Shown: positions 17,651 through 27,100, counted from the stretch's first letter. The stretch: DNA of 64,000 bases from Nonomuraea basaltis (GCF_005893125.1 NZ_VCJS01000003.1:1-64000), one strand, 5' to 3'. Program-made: numbers and translations. Notes: generated by a model from the letters alone, not told the origin.

Positions 17651-18235
17651 GTGACCACTGAGGAACACGTTGTGCTGGTCGATCGTGACGGCCATGCGCT
17701 CGGCACCGCACCCAAGACGTCGGTGCACGGCCGTGAGACGCCCCTCCATCTGGCGTTCTCCAGCTATGTCTTCGATCACGAAGGCCGCGTGCTGCTCACC
17801 AGACGGGCGGACCACAAGATCACTTGGCCGGGAGTGTGGACCAACAGCTGCTGCGGCCACCCGCTGCCGGGGGAGGCGCCGGACCGGGCGGTCGTGCGGC
17901 GGCTGGCCTACGAGCTCGGGCTCGTCGTCGAGCATGCCGATCTGCTGCTGCCGACCTTCTCGTATCGCGCCGTCATGGCCAACGGCATCGTGGAGCACGA
18001 GCTCTGCCCGGTCTACCGCGTCACGGCCGACAATCCCGTCGTGCCCAACCCCGAGGAGGTGGGGGAGGTGCGGTGGATGCCGTGGAAGGAGTTCGCCGAG
18101 GGCGTCCAGAACGGGCTGCTGGCGATCTCGCCCTGGTGCAGGGAGCAGGTGCCGCTGCTGACGGAGCTCGGCTCCGACCCGCTGACCTGGCACCCGGCCT
18201 CTCCGGCCGCCCTGCCCCCGGCAGCCCGCCTCTAA
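17651..18235 (+). CDS. idi: isopentenyl-diphosphate delta-isomerase, type I
   Basis: 194-residue Nudix-fold enzyme that interconverts IPP and DMAPP for isoprenoid synthesis (quinones, undecaprenyl carrier). The catalytic Cys lies in TNSCCGHP (residue 68) and the catalytic Glu in VEHELCP (115/117). The metal-binding His residues of HLAFSSYVF and of HPLPGEAP are present. The GTG start at 17651 fits the family N-terminus. It stands alone, ending at a strong bidirectional terminator. Confidence 0.95.
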   Translation: MTTEEHVVLVDRDGHALGTAPKTSVHGRETPLHLAFSSYVFDHEGRVLLTRRADHKITWPGVWTNSCCGHPLPGEAPDRAVVRRLAYELGLVVEHADLLLPTFSYRAVMANGIVEHELCPVYRVTADNPVVPNPEEVGEVRWMPWKEFAEGVQNGLLAISPWCREQVPLLTELGSDPLTWHPASPAALPPAARL

Positions 18236-18254
18236 TCGGTGCGCGCCCGCGAAA

Positions 18255-18284
18255 GGCGCCGCACCCGAGCACGGGTGCGGCGCC
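18255..18284. terminator. bidirectional terminator between idi and ino1
   Basis: The perfect 13-bp stem ggcgccgcacccg / cgggtgcggcgcc with a 4-nt loop sits between the convergent 3' ends of idi and the inositol-phosphate synthase gene. Confidence 0.85.
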
Positions 18285-18297
18285 ATGGTTCAGGTGC

Positions 18298-19377
18298 TCA
18301 GCGCTCGACCTCGCCCCTGATGAACTTCTCGACGTAATCCCGGGCCTCGTCGTCGGAGAACTGCTTGGGCGGCGACTTCATGAAGTACGAGGACGCCGAC
18401 AGGATCGGCCCGCCGATGCCCCGGTCCAGGGCGATCTTGGCGGCCCGGACCGCGTCGATGATGATGCCCGCCGAGTTCGGCGAGTCCCACACCTCGAGCT
18501 TGTACTCCAGGTTGAGCGGCGTGTCGCCGAACGAGCGGCCCTCGAGCCGCACGTACGCCCACTTGCGGTCGTCGAGCCACGGCACGTGGTCCGACGGGCC
18601 GATGTGGACGTCGGCCTTGCCCATCTCGTGCGGGATCTGCGAGGTGACCGACTGCGTCTTCGAGATCTTCTTCGACTGGAGCCGGGTGCGCTCCAGCATG
18701 TTCATGAAGTCCATGTTGCCGCCGAAGTTGAGCTGGTACGTGCGCAGCAGCTCCACCCCGCGGTCCTCGAACAGCTTGGCCAGCACGCGATGCGTGATCG
18801 TGGCGCCGACCTGCGACTTGATGTCGTCGCCGACGATCGGCACCCCGGCGTCGGTGAACTTCTGCGCCCACACCGGGTCGGATGCGATGAAGACCGGAAG
18901 CGCGTTCACGAACGCCACCTTGGCGTCCAAGGCGCACTGCGCGTAGAAGCGGTCAGCCTCCTCCGAACCCACCGGCAAATATGAGACCAGGACGTCGACC
19001 TGGTTGTCACGGAGCACCTGGACCACATCGACGGGTGCCTCGTCGGACTCGTCGATGATCTCCCGATAGAACTCGCCCAGGCCGTCGAAGGTATGGCCTC
19101 GCTGGACGGTCACCCCCGTGGGCGGCACATCCGTGATCTTGATCGTGTTGTTCTCGCTGGCGACGATCGCCTCAGACAGATCGCGGCCGACCTTCTTGGC
19201 GTCCACGTCGAACGCCGCGACGACCTCGACGTCGCCGACGTGGTAGTCGCCGAACTTCACGTGCATCAGGCCCGGTACCCGTGTGTCCGGGTCGGCGTCC
19301 TTGTAGTAGTGAACGCCCTGGACCAGCGACGACGCGCAGTTGCCGACACCGACAATGGCCACGCGAACCGAACCCAT
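18298..19377 (-). CDS. ino1: inositol-3-phosphate synthase
   Basis: 359-residue NAD-dependent enzyme that turns glucose 6-phosphate into inositol 1-phosphate, the entry to phosphatidylinositol, mycothiol and, where present, PI-mannosides. The N-terminal Rossmann motif [12 protein letters not shown], the family's [12 protein letters not shown] active-site stretch and the [13 protein letters not shown] segment are seen. ATG at 19377 has AGGGAG eight bases upstream. An upstream in-frame ATG at 19398 would overlap the PadR gene. The gene follows padR with 13 bp between them, so PadR probably controls it. Confidence 0.95.
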   Translation of the reverse strand: MGSVRVAIVGVGNCASSLVQGVHYYKDADPDTRVPGLMHVKFGDYHVGDVEVVAAFDVDAKKVGRDLSEAIVASENNTIKITDVPPTGVTVQRGHTFDGLGEFYREIIDESDEAPVDVVQVLRDNQVDVLVSYLPVGSEEADRFYAQCALDAKVAFVNALPVFIASDPVWAQKFTDAGVPIVGDDIKSQVGATITHRVLAKLFEDRGVELLRTYQLNFGGNMDFMNMLERTRLQSKKISKTQSVTSQIPHEMGKADVHIGPSDHVPWLDDRKWAYVRLEGRSFGDTPLNLEYKLEVWDSPNSAGIIIDAVRAAKIALDRGIGGPILSASSYFMKSPPKQFSDDEARDYVEKFIRGEVER

Positions 19378-19390
19378 CGCACTCGCTCCC

Positions 19391-19975
19391 TTACTCATCA
19401 GTTGACGTGGTATCTCTTTCGGGCCCTTCCGAGGCCCGACGCTCCGTTGCGATCAGCTCGTTCAGCCAGCGCACCTCGCGCTCGACCGATTCGAGCCCAT
19501 GACGCTGCAGCTCGAGCGTGTAGCTGTCGAGCCGCTCCCTGGTGCGCGCCAGCGCCGTCCGCACGGCGTCGAGCCGCTCCTCGAGCCGGCTACGGCGGCC
19601 TTCGAGTATGCGCAGCCGTACCTCGGCCTCGGTGTGCCGGAAGAACGCGAAGTGCACACCGAAGCTCTCGTCCTCCCAGGCCGAGGGCCCTGCCTGCGTC
19701 AACATCTCCTGCAGGCGTTCCTTCCCCTCGGCGGTCAGCTTGTAAACGATCTTCGATCTGCCGCCGACGATCGTGGTGGGAGCGGGTTGCTCCTCCGCGA
19801 TGAGGCCCTGCGCCAGAAGCGATCGCAGACAGGGGTACAGCGACCCGTAGGAGAACGCACGGAACATCCCCAGCAGGGCGTTGAGCCGTTTGCGCAGCTC
19901 GTAGCCGTGTAGCGGCGTTTCATGCAGCGACCCGAGCACGGCCAGTTCCAGGACCCTGCCCTGTCCGCCGGCCAT
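19391..19975 (-). CDS. PadR family transcriptional regulator
   Basis: 194-residue winged-helix repressor. The N-terminal domain (about 1-90) has [19 protein letters not shown] and the wing region ending [15 protein letters not shown]. The C-terminal half is a long coiled coil for dimerisation ([26 protein letters not shown]). It is the first gene of a padR-ino1 unit. A perfect palindrome just upstream (19999-20019) with the PadR-type ATGT...ACAT pattern indicates autoregulation. Mycobacteria have the same ino1-PadR pair (Rv0046c-Rv0047c). Confidence 0.92.
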   Translation of the reverse strand: MAGGQGRVLELAVLGSLHETPLHGYELRKRLNALLGMFRAFSYGSLYPCLRSLLAQGLIAEEQPAPTTIVGGRSKIVYKLTAEGKERLQEMLTQAGPSAWEDESFGVHFAFFRHTEAEVRLRILEGRRSRLEERLDAVRTALARTRERLDSYTLELQRHGLESVEREVRWLNELIATERRASEGPERDTTSTDE

Positions 19976-19998
19976 GGGAACCGCCCCCCTCTCGCGTC

Positions 19999-20019
19999 GA
20001 TGTATCGAGTCGATACATC
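19999..20019. promoter_or_regulatory. PadR operator palindrome
   Basis: gatgtatcga-g-tcgatacatc is a perfect 10+1+10 inverted repeat 24 bp upstream of the padR start. It fits the PadR consensus ATGT-N-ACAT, so it is the likely operator for padR-ino1. Confidence 0.8.
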
Positions 20020-20109
20020 CTGAGGATACGTCGGTTCGCTATATCGCTGCAATCTGTGGATTTCCCAAGGCGTTGGGATGATCCGGTAAAACGCCGTAGT
20101 CTGGCGCTC

Positions 20110-20496
20110 ATGTGGTCACAGCGAAGGGTGGTGGATTACGGCCTCGCGAAAAAGGCGGTGGTCCGCTCTCTGCGTACCGGGCGCACCCCGCGCGGCGACG
20201 TGTGTGACGCACAGCCTTACCTCCTTCGCGCGGCGCGCCACTTCGGCGAGCCGACCGAACGCCTCTGCCCGGTCTGCGAGAGGGAGAACGTCACCAATGT
20301 GACCTATGTCTACGGGGATTCACTCGGACGGCATGCCGGACAGGCAAAGGTCGCAACGGAGCTCGCCACTATGGCTCATGATTACGATGAGTTCCGGGTG
20401 TACGTCGTCGAGGTCTGCCAAGGTTGTTCCTGGAACCACCTGACGGTTTCGTACATCCTCGGGAACGGACCACCTGACCTCTTCGGCCAAGCGTGA
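20110..20496 (+). CDS. DUF5318 family zinc-ribbon-like protein
   Basis: 128-residue actinobacterial conserved protein of unknown function. The opening VVDYGLAKKAVVRSLRTGR and the DVCDAQPYLLRAA segment are typical. CPVC (about residues 58-61) and a later CQGC pair could form a zinc ribbon. ATG at 20110 is preferred over an upstream in-frame ATG at 20056, which matches no family leader. A TAGTCT -10-like hexamer ends just before the start, so the mRNA may be leaderless. It precedes the class A PBP gene, as in mycobacteria (Rv0049-ponA1). Confidence 0.82.
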   Translation: MWSQRRVVDYGLAKKAVVRSLRTGRTPRGDVCDAQPYLLRAARHFGEPTERLCPVCERENVTNVTYVYGDSLGRHAGQAKVATELATMAHDYDEFRVYVVEVCQGCSWNHLTVSYILGNGPPDLFGQA

Positions 20497-20563
20497 AGAC
20501 CGAGGGCGGCGAGGAGCCTCACGCCCGACCGCCGTTTCTGTTCCGACGACGATGCGAGGACGT

Positions 20564-23209
20564 GTGAGTAACAGCATGAATGAGGGGACGGCACGCCCGG
20601 GAAGGCGCCGTCGCTCCAGTTCATCCCGTTCTGTGCCCCAAGGTTCTCCGCCCCAAACCGGCGAAACGCCCCGGGGTGCGGCTTCGCCGGAGCGTCGTGC
20701 GGAAGCCGCCTTCGAGCAGACGGGCGCCATGGCCGCGCAGCCGTACGAGGATCAGCCCGCTCCCCGGCGCGGGGCCCCTCCGGCCCAGCATGCCGAGCAG
20801 CCGCCGCCGCGCTCGCGCTCACGTGCCCGCCAGGACACGCACACGGTGAGTAACCAAGAGACCATGATCAGCGAGAGCCCGCGGCGCTCGCGCAGGCGGC
20901 AGAGCGGGCCGCCGGAGCCCCCCGGACCGCCGGGGCCGCCGGCCAAGAAGACCCGCGGTGGATGGCGCAGGTTCGTGCCGAGCTGGAAGATCGTCGTGGC
21001 CGGCTTCGTGGTGCTCTCGGCCGGCCTGTTTGGCATGATCATGGTCGCGTACGCCAACACCACGGTGCCCACCGTCACCCAGGGCGAGGCGATCGCGGAG
21101 CAGAGCACCATCTACTTCAGGGATGGCAAGACCCTCGCCAAGCTCGGGACGAAGCGGGAGATCGTCGAACTCGCGCAGATGGCCCAGAGCGTCAGGGACG
21201 CCACGATCGCCATCGAGAACAAGACGTTCTACGAGGACTCCGGCATCTCCATCCCGGGCATGGTCCGGTCGGTGTGGATGACCGCGACCGGGCAGCAGTT
21301 GCAGGGCGCCTCGACGATCACCCAGCAGATGGCCCGCAACTACTACGACGGCCTCAGCCAGGAAGTGTCGATCAAGCGTAAGGTCAACGAGATCTTCGTC
21401 GCGGTCAAGCTCGACGAGACGCTCACCAAGGACGAGATCCTCAAGCGCTACCTGAACACGGTCAACTTCGGCCGGGCCTATGGCGTGGAGGCCGCGGCGA
21501 AGGCCTACTTCGGCCCCAAGGTCACCGCCGCCAAGCTGACACCCGTGCAGAGCGCCTACCTCGCCGCGCGGATCCAGCAGCCGAACTGGGAGCCCGACGC
21601 GCCCGCGCTCAAGGACCGCTTCAAGACCGTCGTCCAGTACATGGCCGAGCAGTGGCCGGACAAGTACGCCCAGCTCCCGCAGACCGCGGAGTTCCCCAAG
21701 ACGCGCAAGCTCGGTGACAACAACGAGATGGGCGGCCTCAAGGGCTACATGGTCAGAGCAGTGCTGAACGAGCTGGCAGAGCGCGGCCTGACCAGCGAGG
21801 CGATCGAGAGCGGCGGCTACGACATCACCTCCACCTTCGACAGAAAGCTCATGGAGGCCGCGAAGACCGCGGTGAAGAGCCAGATGGCGAGCATGTCGAA
21901 CGAGTTCCACGCCGGTTTGGCCGCCGTGGACACCAGGAACGGCCGCGTCCTGGCGTTCTACGGCGGCGACGACTATCTCAAGGACCCCTGGAACGAGCCC
22001 TTCCAGTCCACGAAGCAGGCGGCGTCCGCGTTCAAGCCGTACGTGCTGGCCGCCTGGCTGCAGGCCGGATACTCGCTCAAGAGCTTCGTGCCGGGCAGCC
22101 AGACGGTTCCGAAAGAACTCCCCGGCCAGGCTCGGGGTGGCATCACGAACAGCCACAACGTCGGCGCGGCCGTCGACGTGGTCAAGGCGACGGCCCAGTC
22201 GGTCAACACCGCGTTCGCGTCGATGGCGTTCGCGCTGCCCAACCGGCTCGACGACGTGAAGAACCTCGTCAAAGCGGCAGGGTTCAACCCGAAGCGCATG
22301 GAGCAGGACGTCGACGAGCACCACTACCAGTTCGCCATCGGCAGCGCCCTGGTGACGCCGGTCGAGCAGGCCGCCGGCTACGCCATGTTCGCCAACGGCG
22401 GCAAGTACGTCCGCTACCACGTGGTTCAGTCCGTCGAGCTGAACAAGCAGGTCGCTTACCCCGAGTTGAAGACTCCCAAGTCGGTCATCGACCCGGGCGT
22501 CGCCGCCGATGCCACGGTCGCCATGCAGGAGGTCCTGCGGAGCGGCACCGCGGCGGGCAAGGGCCTGGGGGCCCGGCCGGCGGCCGGCAAGACCGGCACG
22601 AACAACGACGAGAAGGAAGCCTGGTTCGTCGGCTACACGTCGCAGATCTCCACCGCGGTCGGGTTCTATCGCGAGCAGTGCGTGACGAAGACGGGCAAGG
22701 TCGTCCAGCCCCGATACTCCAACTGCCCGTGGTACCGGGGCAAGGATCCGGCCAAGGAGAAGAAGTACACGCCGAACAATCCGTACACCACTTCCAAAGA
22801 GGTGTCCCTGGGCTTCGAGGGCGCCGGTCCGCCCACGCTGACCTGGCAGCGGTTCATGCTGGCCGCGCACGAGGGCAAGCCCATCGAGCAGTTCCCGGAG
22901 AAGGCCGAGGTCGGGCTGCCCGAGAACATCGTGCCAAGTCCGACGCCGACGCCGACGCCCAGCCAGAGCGACGACCCGTTCGGCGACGAGGAGAACCCGT
23001 TCGACGACGACCAGGGCGGCAACCAGGACTGCCTCGTCCCCCCGTGCGGTAACGGGCCCCCCGACGACAACGTCACGGTCGACGACGGCGGCAATGACCA
23101 GTTGTTCCCCGAGGGCGGCGACAACGGAGGACGCGGCGGCGGTGGCAGCGCGCCCGATCCGCGGCCCTCGGGGCAGGAGCCGAAGTCCACCAGACCTGAG
23201 GACCAGTGA
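20564..23209 (+). CDS. bifunctional class A penicillin-binding protein
   Basis: 881-residue PonA-type peptidoglycan synthase. A basic, Pro-rich cytoplasmic tail (about 1-140) and one membrane helix (about 142-165) come first. The GT51 glycosyltransferase follows (catalytic Glu near 217 in IENKTFYEDSG; later GASTITQQMARN and KRYLNTVNFGRAYG). The transpeptidase carries SAFK (Ser488), SVN (546) and KTGT (676). The C-terminus is a long acidic Pro/Gly/Asp-rich tail after about residue 790. GTG at 20564 has GAGG five bases upstream. The downstream glycosyltransferase gene overlaps it by 4 bp, forming an operon. Confidence 0.95.
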   Translation: MSNSMNEGTARPGRRRRSSSSRSVPQGSPPQTGETPRGAASPERRAEAAFEQTGAMAAQPYEDQPAPRRGAPPAQHAEQPPPRSRSRARQDTHTVSNQETMISESPRRSRRRQSGPPEPPGPPGPPAKKTRGGWRRFVPSWKIVVAGFVVLSAGLFGMIMVAYANTTVPTVTQGEAIAEQSTIYFRDGKTLAKLGTKREIVELAQMAQSVRDATIAIENKTFYEDSGISIPGMVRSVWMTATGQQLQGASTITQQMARNYYDGLSQEVSIKRKVNEIFVAVKLDETLTKDEILKRYLNTVNFGRAYGVEAAAKAYFGPKVTAAKLTPVQSAYLAARIQQPNWEPDAPALKDRFKTVVQYMAEQWPDKYAQLPQTAEFPKTRKLGDNNEMGGLKGYMVRAVLNELAERGLTSEAIESGGYDITSTFDRKLMEAAKTAVKSQMASMSNEFHAGLAAVDTRNGRVLAFYGGDDYLKDPWNEPFQSTKQAASAFKPYVLAAWLQAGYSLKSFVPGSQTVPKELPGQARGGITNSHNVGAAVDVVKATAQSVNTAFASMAFALPNRLDDVKNLVKAAGFNPKRMEQDVDEHHYQFAIGSALVTPVEQAAGYAMFANGGKYVRYHVVQSVELNKQVAYPELKTPKSVIDPGVAADATVAMQEVLRSGTAAGKGLGARPAAGKTGTNNDEKEAWFVGYTSQISTAVGFYREQCVTKTGKVVQPRYSNCPWYRGKDPAKEKKYTPNNPYTTSKEVSLGFEGAGPPTLTWQRFMLAAHEGKPIEQFPEKAEVGLPENIVPSPTPTPTPSQSDDPFGDEENPFDDDQGGNQDCLVPPCGNGPPDDNVTVDDGGNDQLFPEGGDNGGRGGGGSAPDPRPSGQEPKSTRPEDQ

Positions 23210-24528
23210 CGAGCACGGAGGTACGCGTCCCCATGATGGCGCGTGCCGTGCCGTTCCTCCCCCTTGGGCTGATCGCGGCCCTGGGGGCGACCCTCGCGTA
23301 CGTGGTGCGGCTGCCGTGCCGGACCGGCGGCTGGAACGACCAGGTCACGACGTACACGAACTTCTGCTACACCGACATCTACCCGCTCTACTTCGACCGG
23401 CAGCTCGCCACCCAGAACCCCTACTTCGCCCAGGTGGGCTTCGACAAGCAGGTCGAATACCCGGTGGTGCTGGGCGAGGTCATGCAGGTGATCAGCTGGA
23501 TCGCCCGGGCCCTGGAGATCGACCAGGTCGCGCAAGCGGTCAGGTTCTACGACCTGACGGTGGTCCTGCTCGGCATCTGCCTGGTGATCGGCGTGCTGCT
23601 GATGGCCGCGGTGGCCGGGCCGACGCGGCGGTGGGACGCGCTCTGGTACGCGATCTCACCGGCCGTGGTGCTGGCCGCGTACATCAACTGGGACCTGGTC
23701 GCGGGCGCGCTGTCGATGGGCATGCTGCTGGCCTGGGGGCGGCGCCGGCAGGTGCTCGCCGGGGTGCTGCTGGGGCTGGCGATCGCGACGAAGTTCTACC
23801 CGCTGATGTTCGTGGGCGCGTTGTTCCTGCTCACGTTGCGCACCTGGCGATGGCGGGCGTTCCTGGTCACGATGGGCTCGGCGGCGGGCGCGTGGATCTT
23901 GGTCAACGCGCCGTTCATGATCTTCGCATGGGAGGGTTGGCGCAGGTTCTACGTCTTCTCCCAGGAGCGCGGGGTCGACTGGGGCTCACCGTGGCTGTTC
24001 TTCCAGAACAAGGGCTGGCCCATCCTGGGCGAGGGCGACGTCAGCACGCTCGGCATGATGGCGCTGGCCCTGCTGTGCCTCGGCATCGCGGTGCTCACGC
24101 TGGCCGCGCCGCGGCGGCCCAGGCTGGCGCAGATCTGCTTCCTGGCGCTGGCCGCCTTCATGATGACGAACAAGGTGTGGTCGCCGCAGTTCGTCCTCTG
24201 GCTGGTGCCGTTCGCCGTGCTCGCCAGGCCCAACTGGAAACCGCTGGTGCTCTGGCAACTGGCCGAGGTCTGGTACTTCGTCGCCATCTGGCTCTACCTG
24301 CTCTCGCAGCCGCCGCTCGACCGGGACGACCTGGGCATCGGCGACGACACGTACTTCACCGCCGTCTGGGGACGCATCATCACGATCGGGATCATGATGG
24401 CGTTCGTCGTGCGGGACATCCTGCGTCCGGACAAGGACGTCGTGCGCCAGGCCGACATCGACGACCAGGGCGGCGGCGTCTTCGACGACGCGCCTGACCG
24501 GTTCAGGCTGGCGTCCGCCGTACGATGA
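23206..24528 (+). CDS. GT87-family (DUF2029) membrane glycosyltransferase
   Basis: 440-residue polytopic membrane protein of the GT-C superfamily, resembling polyprenol-phosphate-mannose-dependent mannosyltransferases. An early extracytoplasmic loop carries the acidic residues expected to be catalytic (GGWNDQ, CYTDIYP, FDRQ, KQVEYPV). The GLAIATKFYPLMF helix is typical of the family. GTG at 23206 overlaps the PBP stop (GTGA). It is the counterpart of Rv0051, next to ponA1 in mycobacteria. The acceptor glycan is unknown. Confidence 0.85.
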   Translation: MTSTEVRVPMMARAVPFLPLGLIAALGATLAYVVRLPCRTGGWNDQVTTYTNFCYTDIYPLYFDRQLATQNPYFAQVGFDKQVEYPVVLGEVMQVISWIARALEIDQVAQAVRFYDLTVVLLGICLVIGVLLMAAVAGPTRRWDALWYAISPAVVLAAYINWDLVAGALSMGMLLAWGRRRQVLAGVLLGLAIATKFYPLMFVGALFLLTLRTWRWRAFLVTMGSAAGAWILVNAPFMIFAWEGWRRFYVFSQERGVDWGSPWLFFQNKGWPILGEGDVSTLGMMALALLCLGIAVLTLAAPRRPRLAQICFLALAAFMMTNKVWSPQFVLWLVPFAVLARPNWKPLVLWQLAEVWYFVAIWLYLLSQPPLDRDDLGIGDDTYFTAVWGRIITIGIMMAFVVRDILRPDKDVVRQADIDDQGGGVFDDAPDRFRLASAVR

Positions 24529-25589
24529 TCACCCGCTCGCCCGTCCGGGATGCGCTGCTGCTCTGGTTCGGCTCGCGGGCCGGCCTGCTGGTGACGACGT
24601 TACTCGGGGTGTCCCTGGGCGAGTACGCCGACAAGTGGCGCAAGTGGGACGCCGGGCTGTTCATCACGATCGCCCAGTACGGCTACGACGGCGAGCCCGG
24701 CAGGCCGGCGGACGAGGGACTTCCCGCGTTCTTCCCCGGCCTGCCCGCCGCGCTGCGGCTGGTGCACCTCGTGGTGCCCGACTGGTCGGCGGCCGGGCTG
24801 CTGATCTCGCTGGTCGCCGGCGCGGTCGCCATGGTGGCGCTGGCCAGGCTGGCCGAGATCGAGGGTGCGAACGGCTGGATGGCGGTGCTGGCGCTGCTGG
24901 CCTTCCCGATGGCGGTGTTCCTGGCGGCGGGCTACAGCGAGTCGCTCTTCCTGGCCTTCGCCATCCCCGCGTGGCTGGCCGCCAGGCAGGGGCGCTGGCC
25001 GCAGGCGGTGCTGCTGGCCGCGGGCGCGTCGTGCGTGCGGATCACCGGGCTGTTCCTCGCGGTCGCGCTCGTCGTGGAGTTCTTCACGGCCAAGGAGTCG
25101 CCGCGGCGGGCGGGGTGGCTGGTCGTGCCGTTCGCGCCGCTGGTGGCGTACTCGTATTACCACCACCTCAGGTCGGGGGATTGGCTGGCGTGGAAGCACG
25201 CGCAGGAGGCAGGCTGGGGGCGCGAGTTCGAGTGGCCGTGGGAGGCGTGGAAGACGACCTGGCACTCGGCCATGGGGACCGACGACTTCGCGGTGGCCTT
25301 CCGCATGGAGATCGCCGGGGCCGTGGTGGTCGTCGCGGCGCTGGTGTGGCTGCTCGTGCTGCGGAGGTGGAGCGAGCTCGTCTACACGGGAGCGCAGGCG
25401 GCGGCCCTGATGACGTCGGCGTACTACCTGTCGATCCCGCGCTCGCTGCTGCTGTGGTTCCCGCTGTGGGTGCTGGTCGCCAGGGTGGCGACCAGGAGAG
25501 CGTGGGTGATCGCGCTCTACGCCCTCGTCTCGGGGCCGCTCATGCTGGTCAACGCCGTCCGGTTCTTCAGTGGGGCGTGGGCGGGCTGA
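24525..25589 (+). CDS. PIG-V-like mannosyltransferase family protein
   Basis: 354-residue GT-C membrane protein. The N-terminal KWDAGLFITIAQYGY motif, the AFFPGLP segment and the GYSESLFLAFA helix match the bacterial PIG-V-like family. Such enzymes use polyprenyl-phosphate sugars outside the membrane. It starts inside the previous gene (ATGA overlap), so the PBP and the two glycosyltransferases form a coupled three-gene operon. Its acceptor is unknown, perhaps an envelope glycan or glycoprotein. Confidence 0.8.
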   Translation: MITRSPVRDALLLWFGSRAGLLVTTLLGVSLGEYADKWRKWDAGLFITIAQYGYDGEPGRPADEGLPAFFPGLPAALRLVHLVVPDWSAAGLLISLVAGAVAMVALARLAEIEGANGWMAVLALLAFPMAVFLAAGYSESLFLAFAIPAWLAARQGRWPQAVLLAAGASCVRITGLFLAVALVVEFFTAKESPRRAGWLVVPFAPLVAYSYYHHLRSGDWLAWKHAQEAGWGREFEWPWEAWKTTWHSAMGTDDFAVAFRMEIAGAVVVVAALVWLLVLRRWSELVYTGAQAAALMTSAYYLSIPRSLLLWFPLWVLVARVATRRAWVIALYALVSGPLMLVNAVRFFSGAWAG

Positions 25590-25628
25590 GGCCTATACCC
25601 GTTTCTTCGTCTCGGTAATCCAGGGAAG

Positions 25629-25637
25629 TTATCCACA
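25629..25637. promoter_or_regulatory. isolated perfect DnaA box
   Basis: TTATCCACA, the consensus DnaA box, lies in the short gap between the convergent mannosyltransferase and endonuclease IV genes. It is a single site with no neighbours. Confidence 0.55.
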
Positions 25638-25651
25638 GGCTGTGTGTATCG

Positions 25652-26395
25652 CTAGAGGTTCTTCCTCAGGAACGTGATGTCGTCCGCCTGGCCGGCGGCC
25701 GGCGTCTCCACCACGATCGGCGCCTCGGCCGCCCGGCAGACCGCCAGGATCAGCTCCGGGTCGATCCTCCCCTGACCCAGGTTGGCGTGGCGGTCGGCGC
25801 CGGAGTCGAACTCGTCGCGCGAGTCGTTGCAGTGGACCAGGTCGATGCGGCCGGTGATGGCCTTGACCCGGTCGACCAGGTCGATCAGCTCCTCGCCGCC
25901 CGCGTGGGCGTGGCAGGTGTCGAGGCAGAAGCCCACGTCGAACCCGTCGAGCGCGTCCCAGAGCCGGGCGATGCGCTCCAGCTTGCGCGCCATCGCGTTG
26001 CCGCCGCCCGCGGTGTTCTCGATCAGCACGGGGATCGGGCACTCCATGCGCTCGAACACCTTGCGCCAGTTGTCGAACCCGGTCTGTGGATCGTCGCTCT
26101 TGTTGACATGGCCGCCGTGCACGATCAGGGCCTTGGCGCCGAGTCCGGCGGCCGCCTTGAGGTGCTGCTCCAGCAGCTTGCGGCTGGGGATCCTGATGCG
26201 GTTGTTGGTGGTCGCCACGTTGATCAGATAGGGCGCGTGGATGTAGATGTCCACACCCTCGACCGGCTTGGCCGGCAGCACGGGCTTGTCGTAGCCCTGG
26301 GGGTCGCCGAGGAAGAACTGCACCACCTCGGCCCCGACCTCCTCGGCGTGAGCGGCGGGGTCGTCCTGATCGACGTGAGCTCCGATTCGCACCAT
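25652..26395 (-). CDS. nfo: deoxyribonuclease IV (AP endonuclease family 2)
   Basis: 247-residue TIM-barrel enzyme that nicks DNA 5' of abasic sites in base excision repair. The start RIGAHVDQDD, the zinc-ligand regions IHAPYLINVA, IVHGGHVN, LIENTAGGG, FCLDTCHAHAGG and LVHCNDSRDEFDSGADRHANLGQG, and the final Glu in PIVVETPA match endonuclease IV. ATG at 26395 gives the family N-terminus; a longer reading adds an Ala/Pro-rich extension with no support. It is divergent from the small membrane protein gene. Confidence 0.9.
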   Translation of the reverse strand: MVRIGAHVDQDDPAAHAEEVGAEVVQFFLGDPQGYDKPVLPAKPVEGVDIYIHAPYLINVATTNNRIRIPSRKLLEQHLKAAAGLGAKALIVHGGHVNKSDDPQTGFDNWRKVFERMECPIPVLIENTAGGGNAMARKLERIARLWDALDGFDVGFCLDTCHAHAGGEELIDLVDRVKAITGRIDLVHCNDSRDEFDSGADRHANLGQGRIDPELILAVCRAAEAPIVVETPAAGQADDITFLRKNL

Positions 26396-26548
26396 GGTCA
26401 GGAGCTTAGCCGGAGCGGCGGCGAGCCCGGGGCGGAGAGCGGCGGCCTGCGTAACCGGCGGAGCCCGTGTGGGCGCGACCATCGGACGCGGTTTGGCGGG
26501 GGCGTACAGGGGCAGTCGCCATGCGCCCCCTACGCGAGGAGAAGCGAT

Positions 26549-26728
26549 ATGACAAGGTGGCGCTGGCGGGCGCTGATCTTATTGATTTACGTGGCGATCG
26601 GGCTCTACGTGGCCTGGATCTACGACTACATCACCGTGGGGCTGCTCAGGGACGTCGCGGAGGCGTTGCTCGCGGTGTTCCTCTGGTTCCTCGTCCTGCT
26701 CGGAATAGACCTGCACATCAACGGATGA
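26549..26728 (+). CDS. small membrane protein, 59 residues
   Basis: Very small protein with two hydrophobic segments (about 8-26, IYVAIGLY-rich, and 36-55, LLAVFLWFLVLLGI) joined by a charged loop, probably a two-helix membrane hairpin. GAGGAG stands about seven bases upstream of the ATG. A strong terminator follows at 26741-26766. I do not recognise a family and infer no function. Confidence 0.7.
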   Translation: MTRWRWRALILLIYVAIGLYVAWIYDYITVGLLRDVAEALLAVFLWFLVLLGIDLHING

Positions 26729-26740
26729 ACGACATATAAG

Positions 26741-26766
26741 AACGGCCCCGGAAACCCGGGGCCGTT
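26741..26766. terminator. bidirectional intrinsic terminator
   Basis: The 11-bp perfect stem aacggccccgg / ccggggccgtt with a 4-nt loop lies between the convergent small membrane protein genes at 26549-26728 and 26783-27100. Confidence 0.85.
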
Positions 26767-26782
26767 GCTCATGAGCGGGGGC

Positions 26783-27100
26783 TCATGGGTGGGGAAGGAA
26801 GCCGCCGTGGGCGATGCCGAGTGCGGCCCCCACGAACGACCCCACGAGCCCGACGATGTTGAGCGAGCGCTGCGGCGTGGTCTCAGAGACGTACTGAGAG
26901 TAGAGACCGACGCCGAAGCCGAGCGTGCCGGCCCAGGCCGAGATGGGATGCGCGGCGATCCAGAACGTCGAGACGAACGCCACGACGCCCAGCGCCAGCG
27001 TGGCGACGGCCAGAACGTTCTCGATCGGGTGCGGACGCCCGTCCGTGTTGAGCGTGAGCCTGAACCTCTCCCTCTCCGAGGGTTGAAGCACATGTGGCAC
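26783..27100 (-). CDS. conserved small membrane protein
   Basis: 105-residue protein opening with a conserved-looking hydrophilic leader (HVLQPSERERFRLTL), followed by three hydrophobic stretches (about 30-48, 52-68, 82-100). The GTG start at 27100 has AAGGGGG upstream; a longer in-frame reading has no such signal. It is divergent from rpsF, sitting next to the ribosomal-protein operon. Function unknown. Confidence 0.7.
   Translation of the reverse strand: MPHVLQPSERERFRLTLNTDGRPHPIENVLAVATLALGVVAFVSTFWIAAHPISAWAGTLGFGVGLYSQYVSETTPQRSLNIVGLVGSFVGAALGIAHGGFLPHP

Noticed and set aside
20819..22870. 683-codon minus-strand frame opposite the PBP gene
   Set aside because: Antisense shadow of a gene with complete GT51 and transpeptidase motifs.
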